Below are positions 1-9,618 of a stretch of DNA of 64,000 bases, in pieces. The translations under genes were made by a program, and so were the position numbers. Position 1 is the stretch's first letter. Every line of letters begins with the position of its first letter. The stretch is from Defluviitaleaceae bacterium. Lineage in GTDB: Bacteria; Bacillota; Clostridia; Lachnospirales; WQUN01. The notes beneath the pieces were generated by a model, which was not told the DNA's origin, ran no database searches, and was given only the letters and a program-made list of their open reading frames with translations. Location: NCBI GenBank assembly GCA_009779755.1, contig WRDO01000001.1:62001-126000 (forward strand), given 5' to 3'.

Positions 1-1
1 G

Positions 2-1117
2 CTGGCTGAAAACGGCGGCCCCGCGTTGAAGTTGCGTATGATAAAGGAAGCGTTGGTCAACAAATACGATTTCGACGCGGACAAGTTAGCGGACGCGCTT
101 TTACGGGATGACAGGATCCGCAAGACGTTGGGGTATTTCTATGCCTTCTATAACTTTGATGTGATGCGGAACAACCCGTATGACCTGATCCATAACTGTT
201 ATGAAAATTGCTTGGAAATGTTTATGCCTTTTCTGACGCGCTTAGGTTTCCACGCGGGTGTAACCGTTTTTAACCAACGGGTTTTATATCTGCGTAATAT
301 ATATCCCCGCCTGTTCGAAATCTCCGCGGGGAGCAATGCCATGCCCTTCCACGGGATCATCGTAACCAAATTAATGTTAAAGGCGGGTTACTTCGACGCC
401 GAAATGGAAACCCATATACGAAAGCAATTGGACGCCGTGCATAAAACCGCAACCTTGGGCAGATATGATTTTTACGAAACGGACAAGGCCTTCATACGGC
501 AGCCCAAGCGTTGGAAGGGCTTCCTGATCCTTAAGGATATGTACAATCCCTATACCGGCACGTTGCCGTTGCCGATCATCTATGTAATCGAATTGCTTCT
601 TTATATACGGGAATATATCGGGGACGAAACAACCCGTGACAAGATCGACGATGTCATGCGTTTCATCCTTTCACCCGAATACCAAAAAACCCGCGGGGAT
701 TACGGCTGGCATTGGGATGCCGATAAAAAGACCTACCACGCGACCACCGGCGGTTTCGGGCTGCCGCTGTACAAAGGGGGGCTCGTCGGTAAGGAGGCGT
801 GGGGCTTTTTATCCTTGTTGGAAACGGCGTCCCTTTCCCCTGTTGTGCGGGCGTCCGAATGGTTCGCCAAATGCTTGAGCCACTTGGGGCAATACGAAAC
901 TTACCGGGGGACGTATTTGTTCCCCGACAATTTGCTTTCGCACCTTACCCACCAATCGCCCGGCGGTATGGAAACCTTGTATCGGGCTTTTTTATCGGAG
1001 GACGCGTTCACCGCGGTAAAAAGGAGCGACCGGAGGTTGCTACTGCATGAATTATACAGCACGTTGTATATGGCGGTTTTGCTTAACCGCCGAAAGATAG
1101 GATCATCCCAACAGTAA
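2..1117 (+). CDS. hypothetical protein, possibly alpha/alpha-toroid (prenyltransferase/terpenoid-cyclase-like) fold; 5'-truncated by the window edge
   Basis: ORF 26..1117 (TTG start) is open in frame upstream to base 2, so the true start is probably outside the window. Fold suggestion is weak, from helical repeats and the GDYGWHWD..GGFGLPLYKGG segment. Confidence 0.6.
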   Translation: MAENGGPALKLRMIKEALVNKYDFDADKLADALLRDDRIRKTLGYFYAFYNFDVMRNNPYDLIHNCYENCLEMFMPFLTRLGFHAGVTVFNQRVLYLRNIYPRLFEISAGSNAMPFHGIIVTKLMLKAGYFDAEMETHIRKQLDAVHKTATLGRYDFYETDKAFIRQPKRWKGFLILKDMYNPYTGTLPLPIIYVIELLLYIREYIGDETTRDKIDDVMRFILSPEYQKTRGDYGWHWDADKKTYHATTGGFGLPLYKGGLVGKEAWGFLSLLETASLSPVVRASEWFAKCLSHLGQYETYRGTYLFPDNLLSHLTHQSPGGMETLYRAFLSEDAFTAVKRSDRRLLLHELYSTLYMAVLLNRRKIGSSQQ

Positions 1118-1633
1118 CGCTCCGTAGACCAACGCCCCCGCGACCATCAACGCGGGATGGACTTTAAACTTCGTTAAGCACAATAAGCTCGCCGCGCCCA
1201 AGATCAATAAATGTACCCACCCGATCCCGTTCCACGTCGAAATGAAATTACGCAGCGCGATATCCGCCAGTAATACCGCAATGGTTGGCCTGATGTATTG
1301 GGTCAGCTTTTTTATTTGTGGCGCGTCCTTGTAACGGGTGAGCAAACCCATCAGCGCAAGCATCATAATCAATGACGGTGCGATGGTGGAAAATAAAGAT
1401 ACGAGCGAACCCCCCACGCCAGCTTGCGTGTAACCGATGAAGGCTGCCATCTTGGGGGCGATGGGGCCGGGTAGGGCGTTACCCATGGCTAGGACTTCGG
1501 CGAATTCGGCTTCGGTAAGCCAACCGAATACCGTTACGGCTTCGTGTTCGATGAGGGGGATAATGGAAGGGCCGCCGCCGTAGCCCAAAAGGTTGGCGAT
1601 AAAGAATACCCAAAGTAATTCGAGGTATATCAT
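1103..1633 (-). CDS. chromate transporter family (ChrA half-size subunit)
   Basis: 176 aa hydrophobic protein with GYGGGPSIIPLIEHEAV and AEVLAMGNALPGPIAPKMAAFIGY, typical of ChrA halves; overlaps the next ChrA-like gene by 4 bp. Confidence 0.88.
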   Translation of the reverse strand: MIYLELLWVFFIANLLGYGGGPSIIPLIEHEAVTVFGWLTEAEFAEVLAMGNALPGPIAPKMAAFIGYTQAGVGGSLVSLFSTIAPSLIMMLALMGLLTRYKDAPQIKKLTQYIRPTIAVLLADIALRNFISTWNGIGWVHLLILGAASLLCLTKFKVHPALMVAGALVYGALLLG

Positions 1634-2274
1634 GACCCGCTACCTGTAACATCCGAAGGAGGCGTTTCGTCCGAAGGCGGATTTTTCCTAAAGAGGTTTA
1701 TCATCTTTTCCCCCATGAAGGCCCATAAAAAAAGCCCGCCCAGCACGACCGCCGGATGCAAACCCAAAAACCAAAATATCGCAAACACGACAAGCGCGTG
1801 GATAGCCGTCGCAACCCAACCCAACCCTTTTGCGGCGATGACGATGAACTGCCAAGCCATTACCGCCATCATCATACCCACCACGGGTACCATCGCGCGG
1901 CTCATGCCCTGCGCCCACGGTTGGTCAGCGAAATGCGAAAGCGTGGTCAGCAGGACCACCATGAGGGTCGCCGTGGGTATCACCATCGCGAACATAGCAA
2001 CCGCGAGGCCCAATACGCTCCCCACCTTGTATCCGATATACCCCGCCATTTTGGTATTGATGGGCCCGGGCAGGGCATTACCTACGGCCACAACCTCGGC
2101 GAATTCATCGTCGCCCATCCACGCGTAACGTGTCACGACCTCCCGCCGCACGAAAGGGATCGACGCGGGCCCGCCGCCCCAGCACAACATCCCGCTGCGC
2201 AGGAAAGCGAGGAAGAGGTCGCGGCACAGCTTTGCGTTTTTTTCCGCAACGGAATCCTTGTGATGCCCGTGCAT
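1630..2274 (-). CDS. chromate transporter family (ChrA half-size subunit)
   Basis: 214 aa; CWGGGPASIPFVRREVV and AEVVAVGNALPGPINTKMAGYIGYKVG motifs; paralogous partner of 1103..1633. Confidence 0.88.
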   Translation of the reverse strand: MHGHHKDSVAEKNAKLCRDLFLAFLRSGMLCWGGGPASIPFVRREVVTRYAWMGDDEFAEVVAVGNALPGPINTKMAGYIGYKVGSVLGLAVAMFAMVIPTATLMVVLLTTLSHFADQPWAQGMSRAMVPVVGMMMAVMAWQFIVIAAKGLGWVATAIHALVVFAIFWFLGLHPAVVLGGLFLWAFMGEKMINLFRKNPPSDETPPSDVTGSGS

Positions 2275-2349
2275 AAATACCCCTTTTTTTGCATGACATT
2301 AAAGCGTGTGCTATTATAACCCTAATTTCCCATCAACGGGAGGTTTTTC

Positions 2350-3006
2350 ATGCAGCAAAAAATCATCGTCATGACGCAGCTCGCACTCTACGACAAACAT
2401 GAAGGCTACACCGACCAAATGGCCAATGATTACTTCCGCCATGACTATATCTACCGTAAAAACCTCGGGACACGCTTTGCCGTGGGTTTCGGCGGTCTTA
2501 TCATGCTGGGCTTATATTGGGCGCGCAATATATTCATCGACGGCACGGACCTGTTCGAGCTCGAGCTTACTACGTATCTATACGATTCCATCCTGTTTAT
2601 CTTGGCCGTGCTCGCGGTCTATTCTTTGATTGGAACGATACAGGGCACGCGGGAATATTACCTCGTGCAGAAACGCTTGACCCGTTACCACGCCTTGGTA
2701 CGCCAATTGGAACGTATCAACGAACATGCGCAAAAGACGGCGCAGGATAAGGCGATCGAGGAGGGTGAGGCAAAGATCATGGAAACGAAACCGCGCCCGA
2801 CGCGCCCCCGACGTACGATAGGTGAAGCGGAGGATGAATTGTCAACCACCCGCCGCGTGGAACCCATCGATACAAATTTAGACAACACAAGCCCCCTCGT
2901 ATACAGGAACCCTTTCCCCCCATTAAAGGCAACGCCGCAAAGGAGCACGGATGAAACCCATGGAACAGATACTGATAATGCGGGAGATACTCGTCAAAAC
3001 GTATAA
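2350..3006 (+). CDS. hypothetical membrane protein
   Basis: 218 aa, two predicted TM segments, charged C-terminal tail; preceded by GGGAGG Shine-Dalgarno. Confidence 0.7.
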   Translation: MQQKIIVMTQLALYDKHEGYTDQMANDYFRHDYIYRKNLGTRFAVGFGGLIMLGLYWARNIFIDGTDLFELELTTYLYDSILFILAVLAVYSLIGTIQGTREYYLVQKRLTRYHALVRQLERINEHAQKTAQDKAIEEGEAKIMETKPRPTRPRRTIGEAEDELSTTRRVEPIDTNLDNTSPLVYRNPFPPLKATPQRSTDETHGTDTDNAGDTRQNV

Positions 3007-4054
3007 ACAGCTGGAAGTATTCATACAGCCCGTTCTCAAATTCCTTTTGGGGTTGTACGTCTTTACCGGCATCATCGGCATCGGTCATGTGCATCCCGCT
3101 TTAACCGATTATGCGGAACAACTCACCTCCACGCTGGTGGTATGGTTGTTTGCTTTGTTGTTCACCGTCATGCCCACCAATTTGAGTTGGCTGTTGATTA
3201 TCATAACGATAGCGGTCCAGATTTCCGCCACGGTGGAGTTGGCGCTGGTCGTTTTCCTGTTCCTTTTGTTCGTATTCCTGTTTTATGCGCGGATGGCGCC
3301 GCGGGAGAGCTTCCTTATCCTGTTCGTGATGGTCGCGTTTCGGTTTAACATACCTTACCTCGTGCCGCTTTTGGTTGGCTTGTATTTCCCCGTTTCGGCA
3401 ATTATCCCCGTGACGATCGGCGTGTTTATGCATGCGCAAATGCCCGTCATCTTCGGTCTGATGACCCCGCAGGCTACGCTCGTGGATGTGGAATTGACGG
3501 ACTTACCCACGGTGCTGCCGGAGATTTTCAGCAGCGTATATTCCACGCTGCTTTCCGGCATCGGTATGTCGCAGGGTTGGATCGTCACGGCCGTCGTGTT
3601 CGCGCTCGTGATTATTTTGGTACATGTCGCCAGCCGCCAAGCCATCGATTTTGCGAAGGAAATCGCCATCGCGCTGGGTTGCGTGATGACGGTATTCGGT
3701 TTTATCATGTCCGTGTTGGTAGCCGACGACACCATCGGCATCGGCTCCGTCATATGGTTTACGGTTATCAGCGGTATAATCGCGTTGGTGATACGCTTCT
3801 TTGATTCGGTGCTGGATTACCAGCGGGCGGAGTCGGTACAGTTCGAGGACGATAATAACTATTACCACGTCCGCATTGTACCCAAAATAATCCTTACCCG
3901 CCCGAAGCGTACCGTGCGCCGTATCCGTCCAACGGAAGAAACAACGGAGGAACCGCGTACGCGCCCCCGTCCGCCGCGCCCCCGCACGGATGAAACGATC
4001 CATCGCCCCGCCCGGCCAAGACCCGCCCCGCCACCTTCCGAACCGGAGGTATAG
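2951..4054 (+). CDS. hypothetical polytopic membrane protein with Arg/Pro/Thr-rich C-terminal tail
   Basis: 367 aa, many TM segments; overlaps the preceding gene in a different frame; co-directional with cdaA. Confidence 0.65.
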   Translation: MKPMEQILIMREILVKTYKQLEVFIQPVLKFLLGLYVFTGIIGIGHVHPALTDYAEQLTSTLVVWLFALLFTVMPTNLSWLLIIITIAVQISATVELALVVFLFLLFVFLFYARMAPRESFLILFVMVAFRFNIPYLVPLLVGLYFPVSAIIPVTIGVFMHAQMPVIFGLMTPQATLVDVELTDLPTVLPEIFSSVYSTLLSGIGMSQGWIVTAVVFALVIILVHVASRQAIDFAKEIAIALGCVMTVFGFIMSVLVADDTIGIGSVIWFTVISGIIALVIRFFDSVLDYQRAESVQFEDDNNYYHVRIVPKIILTRPKRTVRRIRPTEETTEEPRTRPRPPRPRTDETIHRPARPRPAPPPSEPEV

Positions 4055-4057
4055 ATT

Positions 4058-4906
4058 ATGTTCAACGCCGTCAACCGTTGGCTCGTTGAGTATACGGATT
4101 TGCCGCCCCTGACCATCCCCCAAATCGGTCCGTTTGAGATATTGGATATCTTTATCGTGACTTGTGTGGTGTATGTCATTTTGCGTTGGATTCGGCGTAC
4201 CCATGCGTGGATATTGCTGAGGGGTATTATCGCGATCGTTTTTTTGGCATTGTTGGCGCAGATCTTTAATTTGTACGCCCTCATGTGGCTGATACGGAAC
4301 GCTTCCGCTATGGGGTTGGTGGTTATCGTTATCCTTTTCCAGCCGGAATTACGCAAGGCGCTGGAGCAAATCGGCCGCGGGAAATACCTTGCCTCGTTTA
4401 AAAACGAAGCGGAGCAAAAGAGCCACGCCGAAGTAAGCACCATAGAAAAAATCATTAAAGCGGCGAAAGCCATGTCGGCGGCCGGTACCGGCGCGTTGAT
4501 CGTGTTGGAACAGGACATCGACCTGAGCGATTATGAACGCGAAGGCATCGCGTTGGACGCGCAGGTATCCGCACAACTTTTGCTTAATATATTTGAAAAA
4601 AACACCCCCCTGCACGACGGTGCCGTAATCATAAGGGAAAATCGCGTGGCGGCGGCTTCGTGTATCCTGCCGCTTACGGCGGAGCATGTGGATTCGGAGA
4701 TAGGTACGCGGCACCGTGCCGCCATCGGTATAAGCGAAGCCTCGGACGCGCGGGTGGTCGTTGTGTCTGAGGAAACGGGAACGATTTCGATTGCCATTGC
4801 GGGTGAGATAATCCGTGACGTCAACGAAGGTCAAATGCGTGATATGCTTGTGTGGGGTAAGCCGAATAAACAACGGTTCGCCCTTTTCCGAAAAAAGGTG
4901 AAATAA
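4058..4906 (+). CDS. cdaA: membrane-associated diadenylate cyclase (DisA_N/DAC domain)
   Basis: 282 aa; N-terminal TMs, FQPELRKALEQIGRG, LHDGAVIIRENRVAAASCILPLT, GTRHRAAIGISE, VVVVSEETGTISIA: hallmark DAC motifs. Confidence 0.96.
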   Translation: MFNAVNRWLVEYTDLPPLTIPQIGPFEILDIFIVTCVVYVILRWIRRTHAWILLRGIIAIVFLALLAQIFNLYALMWLIRNASAMGLVVIVILFQPELRKALEQIGRGKYLASFKNEAEQKSHAEVSTIEKIIKAAKAMSAAGTGALIVLEQDIDLSDYEREGIALDAQVSAQLLLNIFEKNTPLHDGAVIIRENRVAAASCILPLTAEHVDSEIGTRHRAAIGISEASDARVVVVSEETGTISIAIAGEIIRDVNEGQMRDMLVWGKPNKQRFALFRKKVK

Positions 4907-4907
4907 A

Positions 4908-5576
4908 ATGAAGGAATCCAACACACTGCGCCTAACCGTAAAAAAGAAGAGGTTCGGCGGTATTTCGGGCTTGGCTAAGATCGCCGCGCCGAAGACGGCT
5001 TCCATGGCGTACAACGCTTTGCGGGTAGGCCCGAGGCTTATCTTACGCTCCGCGTTTGAGTTGCTGCGCGCCAACATCATTACGCGCGTACTCTCCTCGA
5101 TCGTCTTGCTTTCGATAGATACGGTGAGCTTCATCCGTAAGCGGATTTCGCTTAAGCAATACCTGATTGATATCGCGTTGGCGGTTATGTTGGTGGTGGG
5201 CGGCACGCTGGGTTGGAATTTCGGCAGCCGTGTAGGGGATATACTGATAGAAAACGCGGTGCTGCTCGTCCTTGCCGGGATGGTCGGCGCGGGTGTCTTT
5301 GGTACGGCGGCGGGCGCGATCGCGGGTAAGGTGATAGGCCTGTTCGTACAGGATGACAATGCGGATATGTTGGTGATATATAACCGGGTGTACGACGGTT
5401 TGGCCGAGGAATACACGTTGGACGAACGTGAACGTGAAGCCGTCGCCGACGATATCTATATTTGCGATAAAATATTGAAGGATACGTTTTGCCAAAAGGA
5501 CAGAGAGCGGTTTGCCCGCGCATATATAGAGCCTTATTGTGAGGAAGCGATGACATTAAGGGGTTCGGAGCAATGA
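4908..5576 (+). CDS. hypothetical membrane protein between cdaA and cdaR
   Basis: 222 aa; 2 TM region with Gly-rich segment (GMVGAGVFGTAAGAIAGKVIG); starts 1 nt after cdaA stop. Confidence 0.75.
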   Translation: MKESNTLRLTVKKKRFGGISGLAKIAAPKTASMAYNALRVGPRLILRSAFELLRANIITRVLSSIVLLSIDTVSFIRKRISLKQYLIDIALAVMLVVGGTLGWNFGSRVGDILIENAVLLVLAGMVGAGVFGTAAGAIAGKVIGLFVQDDNADMLVIYNRVYDGLAEEYTLDEREREAVADDIYICDKILKDTFCQKDRERFARAYIEPYCEEAMTLRGSEQ

Positions 5577-5577
5577 A

Positions 5578-7005
5578 ATGGTAAAGAAGGTCGTGGCGTT
5601 CTTTTATACGGATATCCTATGGAAACTGCTGGCTTTGGGCTTGTCGGTTATTCTTTGGTTGGTGAGCATGACGATGTTCGACCCGGAGGAAAACAAATTC
5701 CACCCGACGACGCTTCTCTTGGACAATATAGCCGTACTCGAAGCGGAAAATGTCGTGTTGCTCAACGATTACGAATTATTGACGCGGGATATCATGGTGG
5801 GTGTACGCGCCGCGGCCAGCCAGCTTACCCCGACACAAATGCAGGAAATACGCCCGAGCATCGACTTTCGCGCGGTATTGGGCTGGGAGGTGCACGCGGC
5901 TGAAGGGTTGACGGAAATAGCATTGCCCGTAAGCGTTCATTTGCCGCTTGGGTTAACCCTGCTGCATACCACGCCGTTTGAGGTGATCGTACGATTGGAC
6001 GCACTCATAAGGTCTTCTTTTCCGGTCGAAATCATACAAATCGGCACCGTCGGCACGGGTGCGCAATTAGAAAGCCTTTCGGTGGCTAATACCTCCGTTA
6101 CGCTGACGGGACCGCGTTCCGTCGTCAATCAAGTGGGGCGGGTACAGGTTTTTGCGGATGTACAGGGACTGACGGAAAACGTATCCTCCTCGGTACCGAT
6201 TACGGTATATGATATATACGGTTATGACATAACCGAAGCCCTCACCTTAAACGTATCGGAAACGGTCTTAAGAAAGGAAATACTCCACGTTAAACGCGTA
6301 CCCTTCCGACCCGTAATCGCGGGGACGTTGGCCGAGGGTTTTGCCGTGGCCGAATACGAAATAACCCCGACGGAAATATACTTGGCGGGCACGGCGGAAC
6401 GTATGGCGGATATCGAAGCCATCGTGCCGATCTTCGATTTGGAACAGGCGAGCGAAGATTTCAGCCGCGTTTTTAATATCAACGATGAAGGATGGCTGCC
6501 TGTCGGTACGGCTCTGGCGCAAGGACAGCTTTCCGGCGTGTACTTTAATGTTACCGTTGAACCGATCAACGAGAGAACGATAAACATTCTACGCAGGAAT
6601 ATCGGTGTGTTCGGCGGTAATGCCTTATATACCGTGCAAAACAACCCCACCCACGTGACGGTGCGCGTCAGCGGGCCGGCGTCCCGTATCGCGCAGCTTA
6701 TGCCGACGGACATCACCGTCAATCTAAACCTGCATAACAGGGAGATCGGTATACACCGCATTCCGTTGCAAGTGATACTGCCCTCCGGCTTTCATTTGGA
6801 AGGGCCGGTGCCTTTCTTGGAGGTACGGATATACGAACCCGCGGAGCATACCGCCGAAAACAACGGGATAAACCAAAATACGCAACCGCCCGTCGATCCC
6901 AACCCGCCGACCGATCCCGATCCTTCCGATGACCCCGATCCCGACCCTGATCCCACGGAAAACGGGGAATACCCCAACGGTGAGGAACCTCCCGAGGAGG
7001 ATTAA
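5578..7005 (+). CDS. cdaR: YbbR-domain protein (CdaR-like regulator of CdaA)
   Basis: 475 aa; N-terminal TM followed by repeated YbbR-like domains (PVEIIQIGTVGTGAQLESLSVANTSVTLTGPRSVVNQVGRVQVFADV...); acidic Pro/Asp tail; immediately downstream of the cdaA region. Confidence 0.85.
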   Translation: MVKKVVAFFYTDILWKLLALGLSVILWLVSMTMFDPEENKFHPTTLLLDNIAVLEAENVVLLNDYELLTRDIMVGVRAAASQLTPTQMQEIRPSIDFRAVLGWEVHAAEGLTEIALPVSVHLPLGLTLLHTTPFEVIVRLDALIRSSFPVEIIQIGTVGTGAQLESLSVANTSVTLTGPRSVVNQVGRVQVFADVQGLTENVSSSVPITVYDIYGYDITEALTLNVSETVLRKEILHVKRVPFRPVIAGTLAEGFAVAEYEITPTEIYLAGTAERMADIEAIVPIFDLEQASEDFSRVFNINDEGWLPVGTALAQGQLSGVYFNVTVEPINERTINILRRNIGVFGGNALYTVQNNPTHVTVRVSGPASRIAQLMPTDITVNLNLHNREIGIHRIPLQVILPSGFHLEGPVPFLEVRIYEPAEHTAENNGINQNTQPPVDPNPPTDPDPSDDPDPDPDPTENGEYPNGEEPPEED

Positions 7006-7014
7006 CGACTTTTA

Positions 7015-8268
7015 ATGATAAGACAAATCTTGGCGTTAAAGGGCAACCCGCGGTTATGCATCGTCACCGAGCCCTTGTGGGGTATACCCCATGCGCTGTA
7101 CATACCGTTCTTTCCGCTTTATATGCACACCCTCGGGCTTGGGGATTCCGACATCGGCATCCTCGTTTCCGTAGGTTTTTTCTTGCAAATGATATCGGCT
7201 TTTATCGGCGGTGTTGCGTCGGATAAATACGGTCGGCGGCTCACGACGTTTGTGGCGGATATCCTTTCATGGACGATCCCGGTGGGGATATGGGCGTTGG
7301 CGCAGGATTTCCGTTGGTTTCTGGTCGCGGCGGTCTTTAATTCCATTTGGCGCGTGAGCGATACCTCATGGCAATGTTTATTGGTGGAGGACGTGGAGGC
7401 CGATCGCATCGTCCGTTTATACCAATGGGTATATATCGCGGGTTTGCTGTCGGTTTTTTTCGCGCCGATATCGTTTTATTTCCTGCGGGTGCACAGCTTG
7501 GTGCCCGTCATGCGGGTACTCTTGGGCTTCGCGTTCGTATCGATGACGTTGAAGTTTTTCCTTATGTATAAATTCGGGATGGAAACGGGCCAAGGGCGCG
7601 TGCGTATGGCCGAAACGAAGGATACGTCGTTGTTCACACTATCCTTACAGTGTAAGGATGTGTTCTTGCAAATTATCAGGACACCCGCCACCTTACGGGT
7701 GCTCGCGTTGATTATCCTGCTAAATATCCAACAGATTTCCAGCAACAACTTTTTTTCACTGTACGTCGCGCAGGATTTGGGTGTGCCGGAGCAGAACCTT
7801 GCGCTCTTCCCCATCCTGCGGGCGGGTATTATGCTGGTATTTTTCCTCTTCGCGCAGGTGTGGTTAAATCGATTCCCCTTATACGCGGTTATGCTCGGCG
7901 GGCTTGCGGTTTATATTACGGGGCACGTTTGGTTGCTTTCGATACCCGGATACGGCAGTACGCCGTATGCCGCCGTACCGATTTTGTCGCTGGTTTTGTT
8001 CACCGTAATCGACGCTTGCGCCGCTTCGCTTTTCCTGCCCAGGCGGGATTCACTGGTCATATTAAACGTGGACCCGCAGGAACGCGCGCGCATTATGGCA
8101 TTGCTGCTCGTGATTATGCTGGGCGTATCCAGTCCCTTCGGGTACATAGTGGGGGCGATGTCGGAAGTGAGCCGTCGGATACCGTTTGTGATGAGTATCG
8201 GGCTGTTTGTGCTGATGGGGGTTATCGTTTTAATGGAACGGAAGCGAAAAATTGAAATAAAAACGTAA
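7015..8268 (+). CDS. MFS transporter
   Basis: 417 aa, ~12 TM, SDKYGRRLTT loop motif typical of MFS. Confidence 0.85.
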   Translation: MIRQILALKGNPRLCIVTEPLWGIPHALYIPFFPLYMHTLGLGDSDIGILVSVGFFLQMISAFIGGVASDKYGRRLTTFVADILSWTIPVGIWALAQDFRWFLVAAVFNSIWRVSDTSWQCLLVEDVEADRIVRLYQWVYIAGLLSVFFAPISFYFLRVHSLVPVMRVLLGFAFVSMTLKFFLMYKFGMETGQGRVRMAETKDTSLFTLSLQCKDVFLQIIRTPATLRVLALIILLNIQQISSNNFFSLYVAQDLGVPEQNLALFPILRAGIMLVFFLFAQVWLNRFPLYAVMLGGLAVYITGHVWLLSIPGYGSTPYAAVPILSLVLFTVIDACAASLFLPRRDSLVILNVDPQERARIMALLLVIMLGVSSPFGYIVGAMSEVSRRIPFVMSIGLFVLMGVIVLMERKRKIEIKT

Positions 8269-8425
8269 TATGTTATACTTCATCCGTAGGCAACTTTGTT
8301 TCAAATAGGGACAAGGTTAAGGGGGAGACACCCATGACTAAAAACGAAGCCTGCGCATACGGATTGCTTTGCAGTCCGTAAACCTTGCACGTCTATCACA
8401 AACAGAAAGGAAGGGGCGAAAACCC

Positions 8426-9523
8426 ATAATAAAAAACATACGCGTTGTAGACGCGCAGGGTACGGAATATGGAGCAACCTATCCGCGGCGGGCCAGAGGG
8501 CTCGCCAAAAAAGGCAGGGCACGCTTCATAGAGGATAAGACCCTGATGCTGGCGTGTCCTCCCGCACATTATAAAAATCCGGAGGATACCATGAATAATA
8601 ATGATAACGTAAACACCGCGGCAACCGCGGAAGCACCCGTTAGCAACGGCCCGAAGCCGGCCGAAAACCTGCCGAACGGGATCCCCGTCACCCTCGAACC
8701 GCGCAAGTGGCTGGTGGACTGGACGAGGAACAACAAAACGAACAAAGTCAGCCGCGTCTTCGTCACCGACATGACCGGCGGCCTAACCGAAGCCCTTTGC
8801 CTGGGAGACTGGGCTTGGAACTGGTCAACCGTCGATTCACCCATGATGTCGTTGCAAGCGAATACGGAATACGTCATCACCTTTTGGCTGAACGGCGGCG
8901 AAACCGAAATCGAACAGGAAACCTGCCAATTTCGGGTTTACCTCAACGGCGACGGTGAAAACCCCTTGATCTACCCCCTTAACAGGGACGTGATCAAACC
9001 GCTTAAGTATCATAAGGGCTGGTACCGTTTCGCCATCCCCTTCAACACGGGCGAATCGTACAACGACACCGTGCGGGTAATGCTCCAGTTCGTCGCCATG
9101 CGCGCGTACTGCGCAATCCTGCCCGACAAGCCCGAATACGCCGACTTACCCGATGAGGAACGCCCCGACCCGCGCATCCCCCAACGCCACAACATCGCAC
9201 ACGGCGCAAGCGGCTACCCGCGGGACAAAAGCTGGTCGTATCTGGTGTTCGGCAATGAAGCGACGGACCCCGCAAACACCGGGGGGTCGTCGGGACGGAA
9301 TTCCGGCAATACCAAAAAGCGCTCCGGCGCACTCGAACAATTCGTAAACGCAGGCGTGGACATCGAGGGGTTGTTGGAACATATGGATTCTTACAATCTG
9401 ATGGAACTGCTCCGCGAAGATGGCGCCATCGAACGCCTTTCGAACTTGGGCGTGGACATCGACGGGTTGTTGGAACACATGGATGACGATGACAAAATAG
9501 AACTGCTTAGGGACATGATGTAA
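8426..9523 (+). CDS. hypothetical protein with RRXRR/PLMP-like N-terminal motif and C-terminal ~30-aa repeats
   Basis: ORF track starts at TTG 8369 inside a leader hairpin; the conserved-looking part begins KNIRVVDAQGTEYGATYPRRARGLAKKGRARFIEDKTLMLACPP. No ATG/GTG/TTG between; an ATA pair at 8426-8431 lies ~10 nt after an AAGGAAGGGG SD-like sequence. C-terminus contains two GVDI(E/D)GLLEHMD repeats. Confidence 0.6.
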   Translation: MIKNIRVVDAQGTEYGATYPRRARGLAKKGRARFIEDKTLMLACPPAHYKNPEDTMNNNDNVNTAATAEAPVSNGPKPAENLPNGIPVTLEPRKWLVDWTRNNKTNKVSRVFVTDMTGGLTEALCLGDWAWNWSTVDSPMMSLQANTEYVITFWLNGGETEIEQETCQFRVYLNGDGENPLIYPLNRDVIKPLKYHKGWYRFAIPFNTGESYNDTVRVMLQFVAMRAYCAILPDKPEYADLPDEERPDPRIPQRHNIAHGASGYPRDKSWSYLVFGNEATDPANTGGSSGRNSGNTKKRSGALEQFVNAGVDIEGLLEHMDSYNLMELLREDGAIERLSNLGVDIDGLLEHMDDDDKIELLRDMM

Positions 9524-9557
9524 AACGATTAAATGTAACGCAGCCACATTAAAACAC

Positions 9558-9590
9558 GAGCCGCCCTTCTTAAAACGGGGCGGCTTTTTG
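9558..9590 (+). terminator. Rho-independent terminator
   Basis: agccgccc-N11-gggcggct followed by TTTTT. Confidence 0.85.
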
Positions 9591-9618
9591 ATGGGTGACG
9601 TTTTTTGTCGATACGGTT

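Noticed and set aside
4349-5416. 355-aa minus-strand ORF
   Set aside because: Antisense to cdaA and the following membrane gene; shadow ORF.
6895-6960. Repetitive gatccc/gaccc tract
   Set aside because: Encodes the Asp/Pro-rich tail of the YbbR protein.
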